In this document: piece by piece, positions 17,388-26,100 of the stretch
Layout of the letters: the number at the start of each line of letters is the position of its first letter
Position numbering within the stretch: position 1 is the first letter of the stretch
Assembly: GCA_910575005.1 (NCBI GenBank)
Contig: CAJTCL010000003.1
Location: forward strand, 124,001-188,000
DNA: 64,000 nucleotides
Direction of reading: 5' to 3'
Origin: Lachnospiraceae bacterium
Lineage (GTDB): Bacteria > Bacillota > Clostridia > Lachnospirales > Lachnospiraceae
Position numbers and translations under genes: made by a program
The notes under the pieces: generated by a model
What the model was told of the DNA's origin: nothing
What the model saw: the letters and a program-made list of their open reading frames with translations, nothing else
The model's database searches: none

Positions 17388-18902
17388 TTACAAGTTTGAG
17401 TTGCTATAAAAAAACAAGCGGATGGAGTTTTCTGCCTTATGAAAAACAATTTTTTCAACAATTCCTTTTAACGCTTCATTTTTCTGTGCCATCGCAATGG
17501 TATCATCCATCAAAAATTCACAGACAGAGGAAACCTTTGAAACATTCTGTCTATTAGATGCAGCAGTTGTCATCTGATTTTCTGTAAGTGCGGTAAGCTG
17601 CTGACAGAGTGTGTCACGTTCTTGTTGAAGGAGTTCTTTTTGTTCTTTATATTCCTCTATCGTGTCAATACCATCTCGATAAGCCTGTTTAATGCGGGCT
17701 TCTTTTTGATTAAGTTTTTCCAGTGCATGTTGTAATAAAGTCTGTTCAGACTGGGTATCAGGAAGTGTTTGGTCTGGGATTTCAAAGGTCATTGTATGGG
17801 TATCTAAGACTTTATTGAGAGCTTCCAAAATATGAGGTACGATCTTTTTTCCGCTGATGCTGTGAGAAACACTGCATGTTCCTTTGAGATAACCACAGCA
17901 TTGAAAGTGAAAATAAGTGCGGCCATAGCGTTTGTCTGTCTGTTTAGAGGTTGAGAGGGTGCAGCCGCAGGCAGAACACTTTAAGAGACCGCCCAGCCAG
18001 TGAGTGACTGCAACAGAGGGCTTACGGTATTTTGGCGAATATTCTGTTTGAAAGCGTTTTTGTGCAGCGGCAAATAGTTCTTCTGAGATAATGGCAGGCT
18101 GCTTTCCATCTGCAATAATCCATTCGGATTCTGGTTTAAGCCGGTTACTCTCGTTTTCCATGCGATTCCAGCGGACTTTTCCAGTGTAAGATATATTTTG
18201 CAAGATGTATGTAAGGGATCGTTTTTCAAAATTTTTATTCTGGCGGGTTTTCAGTCCCATATTGTTTAGCTGGCGGCAGATTTCCAGGATTGAGAGATGT
18301 TCCTGCACATATTTTTGAAAAATTAACTTGACAATTTCTGCTTCCTTAGGAACGATAACGGGGGGTTCCCCTCTGTGTTCGATGCGATAGCCCAGCGGAG
18401 GCCGCGCCTGAAAATTACCGCGCTTGGCATTTTCCGTCATGCCCCGTACTACTTCGCCAGAAAGCCGAATTACATAATATTCATCCATCCATTCTATAAT
18501 TCGTTCAATCAAACTTCCAAAAGGTCCCTCTACCAGAGGTTCTGAGATACTGATCACATCTACTTTACAATTTTTTCGCAGCATGGTTTTATAGACAATG
18601 CTTTCTTCCTGGTTTCGGGCAAATCGGCTGTATTTCCAAACCAAAATCACATCAATGGGATGATTTTCACTTTTGGCAAGGCCGATCATCTTCTGAAAAT
18701 AGGGGCGTTTATCGGCATGTTTGCCAGATACGCCTCCTTTTTCATGAAATATGTATGCTGTTGGGACTGTAATCTGATTTTTGGCGGCATATTCTAGGGC
18801 AAGTTTGATCTGAGAATCTGGAGAAAGTTCATGTTCATCTTGTCTTCCCGTGCTGACACGGACATAGATAGCGCCGATTCGTGTGTTTGGTTTGTTCTTC
18901 AT
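17388..18902 (-). CDS. Large serine recombinase
   Basis: About 504 residues. The N-terminal resolvase catalytic domain contains YVRVSTGRQ with the nucleophile S17, then VWKYSRFARNQEES with catalytic arginines, and LIERIIEWMDEYYVIRLSGEVVRGM. A recombinase domain (RPPLGYRIE..EAEIVKLIFQKYVQ) and a zinc ribbon (LKCSACGC and CCGYLKGTC) follow, with a C-terminal coiled-coil rich in E and Q. Such proteins integrate or excise phages and conjugative elements. No other phage or conjugation gene is nearby, so it looks like a solitary or remnant integrase inserted after smpB. The start ATG at 18902 opens opposite a small ORF at 19046. Confidence 0.93.
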   Translation of the reverse strand: MKNKPNTRIGAIYVRVSTGRQDEHELSPDSQIKLALEYAAKNQITVPTAYIFHEKGGVSGKHADKRPYFQKMIGLAKSENHPIDVILVWKYSRFARNQEESIVYKTMLRKNCKVDVISISEPLVEGPFGSLIERIIEWMDEYYVIRLSGEVVRGMTENAKRGNFQARPPLGYRIEHRGEPPVIVPKEAEIVKLIFQKYVQEHLSILEICRQLNNMGLKTRQNKNFEKRSLTYILQNISYTGKVRWNRMENESNRLKPESEWIIADGKQPAIISEELFAAAQKRFQTEYSPKYRKPSVAVTHWLGGLLKCSACGCTLSTSKQTDKRYGRTYFHFQCCGYLKGTCSVSHSISGKKIVPHILEALNKVLDTHTMTFEIPDQTLPDTQSEQTLLQHALEKLNQKEARIKQAYRDGIDTIEEYKEQKELLQQERDTLCQQLTALTENQMTTAASNRQNVSKVSSVCEFLMDDTIAMAQKNEALKGIVEKIVFHKAENSIRLFFYSNSNL

Positions 18903-19045
18903 AATATCACCTTGTTGATTTTATGCCAATGATTTATGAAAAAGAAGGTTAGAAGGAAAAGAATTCAATGTTTTTCAATGAGATGTGAGATAATGAAGGC
19001 AAGTGGAACAAACTATCAGACATAAGATAAAACGGAGGCGGTGAT

Positions 19046-19207
19046 ATGGAAGTTAAAATAATACTTGTAAAAAAAAATGACGCAGGACAATCGGAGATGA
19101 ATTTTGATGATCTGTCAATAAAGGAGCAGAAGATGGAAGGTATTTGCCTTAAAAAACGTTTTTTTGAAATTTTGGGTTATATCGAAAAGTCAGAACCACC
19201 AGCTTAG
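19046..19207 (+). CDS. Small ORF divergent from the recombinase (53 aa)
   Basis: The reading frame has a strong ribosome-binding site (GGAGGCGGTG) before ATG 19046 and encodes about 53 residues beginning MEVKIILVKKNDAGQSE. The protein is charged, with a KKRFFEILGYIEKSE end, and has no signal peptide or recognisable domain. Its stop codon lies inside the 5' arm of the hairpin at 19196-19237. Its position suggests that it belongs to the same inserted element as the recombinase. No function can be assigned. Confidence 0.55.
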   Translation: MEVKIILVKKNDAGQSEMNFDDLSIKEQKMEGICLKKRFFEILGYIEKSEPPA

Positions 19208-19237
19208 AGCAATTTCAAACACGCTCTAAGCTGGTGG
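19196..19237. terminator. Perfect 15-bp hairpin between converging genes
   Basis: The arms at 19196-19210 and 19223-19237 are perfectly complementary (CCACCAGCTTAGAGC and its complement) with a 12-base loop. It separates the small ORF from the CPBP protease gene. There is little T-run on the plus strand, so it is probably a bidirectional terminator or an element end. Confidence 0.6.
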
Positions 19238-19249
19238 AAAGCTGTTATT

Positions 19250-20131
19250 TTAATGATTTTGAAAAGCTTCTGGCATTGGAGTTCTTCGTTTTAATCCCTT
19301 TTGGTACAGAAATACCCCAGCCAGCGCAAAACATACAGCCAAGACAAAAATCACGATATGAATCAAAATAGATTTGCCGCCATAACTTAAAAAACTTGGT
19401 GCAAAGGTTCCCCAGATATTAAACAGCATATGGAACAGGATTGACAGATAGATACTGCCGCCTTGATAGCAGACATAACCGCAGAACAGTCCCACAACAA
19501 AGGCATAAGCGCCTTGAATTATATTTCCGTGAAATGCGCCAAATAAGAAGGCTTGAAGAATATTTGCTGCAAAGAAAGGCATGGCCTTTGTGCCCAATTT
19601 TAGTGTCACACCTCTAAAAATTAATTCCTCACTAATTGGGGCAATTAACACAGAATACAGGGCTAGCAGCAAAGTGACATCTCCAAATCCAATACTTTCC
19701 ATCAAATCTTGATAGGTTTGCAGCCATCCAGGGTTGATGGCTGCGAGAACCATAACCACATAGTTAGATATGTACTGCATACCAAGCATAAGGAGCACAA
19801 GACCGCAGAAAATTTGTGGATTAATCAGAGAAGATACCTCCCTGCGGGGTTGTTTTTTGGGGACAAACTGTTTCCAGTACCACAAACCAAGGGCAAGAGC
19901 AGCAATGACAGCATAGATTGCAGAGATGCCGGCAAGAAATTGGCTGTCACTGAGAAAGTCGAGGATAAAATTGGGGTCAGCCATTTGATGGATTAGATCT
20001 GGATTGGAAACGATCTCTAAGATCAGTTTTACCAATACGCCTCCAAAAGAGACGATAATTTGAATGCCAAAAGCAAGGAGTGCAGGAAGCAGACATAATA
20101 AGATACTGCCGATTTTTTTTAAAATATTCAT
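19250..20131 (-). CDS. CPBP family intramembrane glutamic protease
   Basis: About 293 residues with roughly eight hydrophobic segments. The Abi/CAAX protease and bacteriocin-processing core has all three motifs: SEELIFRG (catalytic glutamates), FGAFHGNIIQGAYAFVVGLF (conserved histidine), and ILFHMLFN (second histidine). Family members cleave prenylated or membrane substrates or protect against self-made bacteriocins. No bacteriocin gene is evident next door. The start ATG at 20131 follows GAAAGGAATCT. The gene stands alone, divergent from the amino acid ABC operon. Confidence 0.9.
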   Translation of the reverse strand: MNILKKIGSILLCLLPALLAFGIQIIVSFGGVLVKLILEIVSNPDLIHQMADPNFILDFLSDSQFLAGISAIYAVIAALALGLWYWKQFVPKKQPRREVSSLINPQIFCGLVLLMLGMQYISNYVVMVLAAINPGWLQTYQDLMESIGFGDVTLLLALYSVLIAPISEELIFRGVTLKLGTKAMPFFAANILQAFLFGAFHGNIIQGAYAFVVGLFCGYVCYQGGSIYLSILFHMLFNIWGTFAPSFLSYGGKSILIHIVIFVLAVCFALAGVFLYQKGLKRRTPMPEAFQNH

Positions 20132-20380
20132 AAGATCAGATTCCTTTCATTATGATAAATTATTTATATTATTGTATTATTATAGAGATACAAAAAGAGA
20201 AATGCAATGATGTTTTTCAAAAACCAAAAGAAAAGCTGTTGCTTTTTTTCTAAAATTGTTATAAGATACAAACTAGCGTATATTTATACAATTTCACTAT
20301 GGGAAAATATGCCTTATGGCAGGATTGCTGCGGCATTCTTAAATTCCGATGGAAAATCAAATACAGGAGGACGAATATTT

Positions 20381-21178
20381 ATGAAAAATTGGAAAAAATT
20401 AACAGCATTATTAGTGACAGGCGCATTGATGGCGGGGATTATGGGATGTGGCGCGCCTGCAAATACAGTAAATTCCCCAGAAGATATGACAGGAAAGAAG
20501 ATTGGCGTGCAGCTTGGAACCACTGGAGATACTCTTGTAACAGATCAATTTGAAGGTGATAGTGGTACAACCGTGGAGCGTTATAAAAAAGGTGCAGATG
20601 CGGTGCAGTCGTTAAAACAAGGTAAGATTGACTGTGTGGTGATTGATTCAGAGCCAGCGAGCGCTTTTGTAGATCAGAACAAGGATTTGAAGATTTTAGA
20701 TACAGAGTATACAGACGAAGAATATGCAATAGCCATTGCCAAGGACAATACAGAATTAAAGGATAAGATTAATGGTGCGCTGGCAGAGTTAAAGTCAGAT
20801 GGTACTCTTGATCAGATTATGGCAAACTATGTTGGAGATACCAAGGGAACCTGCCCTTATGAATCACCAGATGATGTAGATACCTCCAATGGTAAGCTTG
20901 TGATGGCGACGAACGCTGCATTTAAGCCTTATGAATACTATGAGGACAACAGAATTGTGGGAATTGATCCAGAGATGGCGCAGGCGGTAGCTGACAAACT
21001 AGGCATGGAGTTAGAGATCGTTGATATGGATTTTGACGCTATTATCAATGCCGTGCAGTCTGGCAAGGCAGATATCGGTGTGGCTGGTATGACCGTGAAC
21101 GAAGAGCGTCTCCAGAGTATTGATTTTACAGATACATATGCGAAAGCAAAACAGGTCATCATTGTCCGTGCAAAATAG
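20381..21178 (+). CDS. Amino acid ABC transporter substrate-binding lipoprotein with circularly permuted lobes
   Basis: About 265 residues. A lipoprotein signal (KKLTALLVTGALMAGIMGC) places it on the outer face of the membrane. In ordinary SBP_bac_3 proteins the segment KLVMATNAAFKPYEYYE comes first and the GKKIGVQLGTTGD segment second. Here the order is reversed: residues ~35-160 are the usual second half (from TGKKIGVQLGTTGD to LDQIMANYVG), then a ~20-residue linker, and residues ~175-265 are the usual first half (KLVMATNAAF to AKAKQVIIVRAK). Both halves look complete, so the fold may be retained as a circular permutant. It is followed by the permease and ATPase genes of a polar amino acid importer. 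The start follows CAGGAGGACG; earlier in-frame codons lack a ribosome-binding site. Confidence 0.93.
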   Translation: MKNWKKLTALLVTGALMAGIMGCGAPANTVNSPEDMTGKKIGVQLGTTGDTLVTDQFEGDSGTTVERYKKGADAVQSLKQGKIDCVVIDSEPASAFVDQNKDLKILDTEYTDEEYAIAIAKDNTELKDKINGALAELKSDGTLDQIMANYVGDTKGTCPYESPDDVDTSNGKLVMATNAAFKPYEYYEDNRIVGIDPEMAQAVADKLGMELEIVDMDFDAIINAVQSGKADIGVAGMTVNEERLQSIDFTDTYAKAKQVIIVRAK

Positions 21179-21192
21179 GAGGAATAGCTGTT

Positions 21193-21882
21193 GTGCAGGA
21201 TTTTATCAATGAATTTACATTAAATTTTATCGATGATAACAGATATCGGTACATAGCAGAAGGGTTTGTCAATACCCTTATTATCTCTTTCTTTGCAGTG
21301 CTTGTGGGAATTGTGATTGGTTTTTTGGTAGCGATTATCCGCTCCAATCATGACAAAACAGGGCATATGAAAGTTGCTGATGTGATCTGCAGAATTTATC
21401 TTACGGTGATGCGGGGCACACCGACCATGCTGCAGCTTTTGATCATTTATTATGTGATCTTTGCATCTGTCAATGTACCTAAGATTTTAGTAGCGGTGGT
21501 GGCATTTGGCTTAAATTCTGGCGCTTATGTGGCTGAGATTGTTCGTTCTGGCATCATGTCTGTGGATGAAGGCCAGTCAGAAGCGGGGCGCAGCTTAGGA
21601 TTGAATTACCGCCAGACCATGCAGTTTATTGTCTTGCCTCAGGCATTTAAAAATGTGCTTCCAGCATTGGGAAATGAGTTTATTGTACTATTAAAGGAAA
21701 CCTCAATCAGTGGTTATATTGGATTGACCGATTTGACGCATGGCGGAGATATTATCCGTGGAATCACCTTTTCTGCGTTTATGCCGTTGATTGTAGTGGC
21801 CTTGATTTATCTGCTGTTGGTGACAGGACTTTCCTGGTGTGTCAATAAGCTTGAGAGGAGACTGAGAGTCAATGAACGATAA
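21193..21882 (+). CDS. Amino acid ABC transporter permease (HisM/GlnP type)
   Basis: About 229 residues. Has the N-terminal [31 protein letters not shown] segment, [14 protein letters not shown], the ATPase-contact EAA loop ([40 protein letters not shown]) and a final helix. It forms the membrane channel for a polar amino acid. The start is a GTG at 21193, eight bases after AGGAGGAA, which overlaps the end of the binding-protein gene. The stop overlaps the ATPase start. The permuted binding protein is its presumed partner. Confidence 0.94.
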   Translation: MQDFINEFTLNFIDDNRYRYIAEGFVNTLIISFFAVLVGIVIGFLVAIIRSNHDKTGHMKVADVICRIYLTVMRGTPTMLQLLIIYYVIFASVNVPKILVAVVAFGLNSGAYVAEIVRSGIMSVDEGQSEAGRSLGLNYRQTMQFIVLPQAFKNVLPALGNEFIVLLKETSISGYIGLTDLTHGGDIIRGITFSAFMPLIVVALIYLLLVTGLSWCVNKLERRLRVNER

Positions 21883-22609
21883 AGTATTGTTGGAAGTAAA
21901 GGATTTAAAAAAGGATTTTGGAGATCATCAAGTGCTCAGAGGCATCAGCACTAAGATTACGCAGGGAGAAGTGGTGGCGATTATTGGGCCTTCCGGCTGT
22001 GGAAAATCTACTTTTTTGCGGTCTTTAAATCTCTTGGAAGTCCCCACAGGAGGAAGTGTTGTTTTTGAGGGGAATGAGATTACTGCCCCAGGAACAGATG
22101 TGGACAAGGTACGCCAGAAAATAGGGATGGTTTTTCAGCAGTTTAATCTATTTGCAAATCTCAGTATCAAGGATAATATTACGCTTGCTCCAGTAAAATT
22201 AGGATTGATGAGCAAAGAGGAAGCGGAAAAAAGAGCAAAAGAGCTTTTGGAACGTGTCGGGCTTCCCGATAAGGCCGAGTCATTTCCAGCCATGCTGTCT
22301 GGCGGCCAGAAACAGAGAATTGCTATCGCTCGTTCCCTGGCCATGAATCCAGATGTAATGCTATTTGATGAACCAACATCCGCTTTGGATCCAGAGATGG
22401 TAGGAGAAGTTTTAGAGCTGATGAAGGAGCTGGCTGCGGATGGCATGACGATGGTAGTAGTCACCCATGAGATGGGCTTTGCCAGGGAGGTGGCCACAAG
22501 GGTGATATTTATTGATGAGGGTGTGATCTGTGAAGAAAATACACCCCAGGAATTTTTTGCCAATCCTAAAAATCAGAGGCTTAGAGAGTTTTTATCAAAA
22601 GTATTGTAG
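21872..22609 (+). CDS. glnQ: Amino acid ABC transporter ATP-binding protein (GlnQ type)
   Basis: 245 residues with all ATPase motifs: Walker [12 protein letters not shown]-loop MVFQQFNLF, signature [39 protein letters not shown] (including Walker B), and H-loop VVTHEMGF. This matches polar amino acid importers of the GlnQ/HisP class; the precise substrate cannot be read from sequence. It overlaps the permease gene by 11 bases and closes the three-gene operon, followed by a strong terminator. Confidence 0.95.
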   Translation: MNDKVLLEVKDLKKDFGDHQVLRGISTKITQGEVVAIIGPSGCGKSTFLRSLNLLEVPTGGSVVFEGNEITAPGTDVDKVRQKIGMVFQQFNLFANLSIKDNITLAPVKLGLMSKEEAEKRAKELLERVGLPDKAESFPAMLSGGQKQRIAIARSLAMNPDVMLFDEPTSALDPEMVGEVLELMKELAADGMTMVVVTHEMGFAREVATRVIFIDEGVICEENTPQEFFANPKNQRLREFLSKVL

Positions 22610-22683
22610 TAGTTATAAAGAATAGGAAGGAACATGGAAACATTTTATAAAACGGGCAGACATAGTGCAGTCAGTTATGTAAT

Positions 22684-22717
22684 GGCGGTGTAGTATAGGC
22701 TACGCCGCCGTTTTTTT
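22684..22717 (+). terminator. Rho-independent terminator of the amino acid ABC operon
   Basis: GGCGGTGTAG pairs with CTACGCCGCC around a 6-base loop, followed by a G and seven T residues. Confidence 0.92.
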
Positions 22718-23179
22718 ATCGGAAAATCCTGCCATGCAGGGATCTTTGTTTTGTAGGAAATTTTTTTAGCTTTTCTATATAATAAAAAGCGTTTTTTTAA
22801 GGGCTGCACTGTGCGTGTTTTATAAAAAAATGTAGAAAAGTAAATATAATAACTGTTTTCTTGTGCAATTCCTATAGTTTTTGGGGATGAAAAAAATAAT
22901 TTATTATACTAAAGTTATATCATATACATAAAAACCAGGAAGGATGGAGGGAGTTTTATTCTATCGGAGAAGACTCTCACTTTTATAAGTGGTGAGTAAA
23001 ACCAATTTATCTCAGTGGGAGTTAGGTCTCCCATTGAGAGGAAAGCCTCCGACGGATTGCAGGGCTGCGGATTTGTTTTTGTCAGAGAAGCTTTCCCATA
23101 CCCCGCAGCAAGAACGCCGACAGCGTTCTTGAATATGTAATTTCTATAATCCTTCTCCCAAAAAGAAAGGAGTAAAATT
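22718..23179. other. Long leader region of the GH43 gene
   Basis: No gene was seen. It holds a small hairpin around ATCCTGC/GCAGGGAT (22727-22744), AT-rich sequence, an AGTTTTTGGGGAT box at 22876 followed 49 bases later by TACATAAAAACCAGGAAGG (a pair of motifs shared with the leader of the second giant surface protein), hairpins at about 22974-22996, and then the structured repeat at 23005-23133. Confidence 0.55.
23005..23133. repeat. ~130 bp structured dispersed repeat, copy A
   Basis: The reverse complement of this block matches 34354-34485: both contain ATTTATCTCAGTGGGAG, a GATTGCAGGG.TGCGGATTTG core, and AAGAACGC-loop-GCGTTCTT at one end. Within this copy, CTCAGTGGGAG pairs with CTCCCATTGAG and AAGAACGC with GCGTTCTT, so the RNA would form several hairpins. 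It lies in the untranslated leader of the GH43 gene. Confidence 0.75.
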
Positions 23180-26100
23180 GTGAGGAAAACAATGAGAAAC
23201 AGATGGAAGCGTCTGTGTGCCGTAGCGCTAGCGGCGGCGATGACAGTAACCATGCTTCCAGTCAATGCACAAGCAGAGTCGCGGGCGGGCGAAACGCAGA
23301 TGGAGACCGTAGAGCTTGTGCCAAATGGAAATTTTGAGAGTGGCATCGACGGCTGGAGTGGGTTTTCAGGTGCAGCCATAGCAACAGAGCAGATGACCGT
23401 GTCTGGAGACGATACTAGTAATGTATTGCATGTGTCGGGTAGAAATAATACTTCTGGAGGAGCAGGTTATAATCTCTCTGGTAAGCTAAAAAAAGGCACA
23501 AAATATACCATTACAGGAAAGTTCCTGTATAAGTCAGGTCCTGACGAGAAGGATTTTAACATCACATTCCAAAATGGGCCAGATTACAGATACCGTGAGG
23601 CAAAATATGGCGCGATTAAGGGAATAAGAGGCAAGTGGGTATCATTTAACGTTCAATACACGCCTGCTGATACGGTTGTAGAGGGCGTAACATACCCGTT
23701 TAGCACAACAGAAAATACATTCTTTATTGAGAGCGGCTGGGCAAAAAATCCTACAGTAGAGAATGATTATATGGACTACTGGATTGACGACATCTCCATT
23801 ACCTATCAGAAGGCTGCAGGAGAAGACCCAGAAGAGCCGGAAGAGCCAGAACAACCACAGGTTGAAGATTTGCTCTTCAATGGTTCTTTTGAGAATGCCC
23901 CGATTGATGTAAATTGGAAAGGCATGGGTGGAGCTAAGGTTGAGCGAGTGGAAGGCGTGGCGCATGAAGGCAATGCCAGCTTGAAAGTATCTGATTATTC
24001 GGCAGGCTGGGAAGGCGCACGCTATGAGCTTTTACAGCTTTGGAATGACGGAAAGCTGATTCCAGGAAAGAAGTATACATTGACTGCCTGGGCAAAGACG
24101 GAAAGCGGCAGCGGTACGCTGACGCCAACCATTAAAGGGCAGGTAAGCGGCAAAGATTCCTATACTGGTTTTGGAAGTGCTGCGCAAGTAGACAGCACCA
24201 AATGGACAAAAATATCCGGCGAGATCAGCTTAGCAGATTATGATAAAGATACGAATGTGCTTGAAATGTACTGGAGCTGGGGAAAGACAGTAGAAGAAGG
24301 AGCGCCGGCAGTATTCTATCTTGATGATGTAACCTTGACAACACCGTCAGACAACATTGTCAGAAACGGTTCTTTTGAGCGAGGCTTAGAGAGCTGGACA
24401 GGATATGAGCAGGGAGAGGCAGAGATCCTTGCAGTGGCAGCCGATGAGTATAATTCCGGCAGCCAGAGTGTGAAAGTGACAAACCGTACCAAATGTACCA
24501 ACGGACCGGCACAGGATATGAGCAAAAAACTGACGCCAGGCAGCTATTATACAGTTTCAGCATGGGTAAAATACAAAGAAGGTCCAGACACAAAAGAATT
24601 CAATTTGACATTACATAACGGAACAGAGAGCACGGTACTGGCAACAGGAACCGCGAAAAAGGGTGAATGGACCGAGATCAAAGGAGATTGGGGAATGCCA
24701 TATGATATGGCTGCTGACTCTAACTTCCTGGTTGTGGAGACGCCTACGGTAGAGACACCAAATGCTGCCAATGATCTGATGGATTTTTATGTGGATGATG
24801 TGTCTGTAATAAAATATCAAGATAATACACAGGCTTTGGCAAAGAAGTTTGGTTATGGAAATCCGATTACCACCAATGAATTTGGGGCAGACCCCTATGC
24901 AATCGAATACAATGGCAGAATATATGTTTATATGACAGCAGACGATTATGAGTTTTCAGATAAAGATAACCCATTTTCCAATAATTTTGGTTACATCACC
25001 AGCCTGAGAGTGGTATCTTCTGCTGATTTGATGAACTGGACAGATCACGGTGAGATTGAAGTGGCAGGCCGCAATGGTGGAAATGGCCCGGCAATGTGGG
25101 CAAGCCATTCCTGGGCGCCGGCAATCGCTTACAAAAAAGTAGATGGAAAAGATAAGTTCTTCCTCTATTTTGCCAATGACGCCTCCGGTATTGGCGTACT
25201 GGAAGCAGATACCCCGTTAGGTCCCTGGAGAGATCCGATTGGCAAAGCTCTGATTACAAAACAAACACCTGGATGTGAAAAAGTAGAATGGTGCTTTGAC
25301 CCAGCGGTATTGGTAGACGACGACGGAGAAGCATACATATACTTTGGCGGCGGCGTTCCTGCCGGACAGCACAATAATCCTAAGACGGCAAGAGTTGCTA
25401 AATTGGGCGCTGATATGATCAGCCTTGATGGAGCAGCAGTGGAAATTGACGCTCCCTGTATGTTTGAGGACAGTGGTATTTTTAAATTTGGTGATAAGTA
25501 TTACTACTCCTATTGTTCTAACTTTACAGCAACGACAGTAGAGGGATATCCGGAACAAGGGACAATCTGCTATATGATGAGCGATAACCCAATGGGGCCG
25601 TTTACATATGCTGGAGAGATTTTCTCCAATCCACAGGTTTGGTTTGGCGTAGGTGGAAATAACCATCATGCAACATTTGTCTTCAATAACAAGAGTTACT
25701 TCATTTACCATGCACAGACAGTATCAAAGGCATTGGGTGTAGAACGCGGCTACCGTTCCACACATATTGACGAGATTAAATTGGATGACAAGGGCAAAAT
25801 CCTGCCAATCTCAGGTACTTATGAGGGAATTCCGCAGTTGGCAGTGATGGATCCATATCAGAGAATCGAAGCGGAGACCATTGCATGGAATGCAGGCGTG
25901 AAAGCAACTGCCACTGGCCGTCCAGGTAATTTGTTTGCAGATTATAATATGGTATTGACAGACCTTCAGGAAGGTGACTGGACTTCGGTATCTCAGTTAG
26001 ACTTTGGCAGCAAAGGCGCAGACAAGATTACTGTGGCAGTGGGCTCAAAAGACGGCGGTACGATTGAAGTGCGCGCAGGCTATCCAGAAGGAAAAACAAT

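Noticed and set aside
22915-23379. Minus-strand ORF across the GH43 leader
   Set aside because: It spans the structured repeat and the GH43 signal peptide region, with no start signal.
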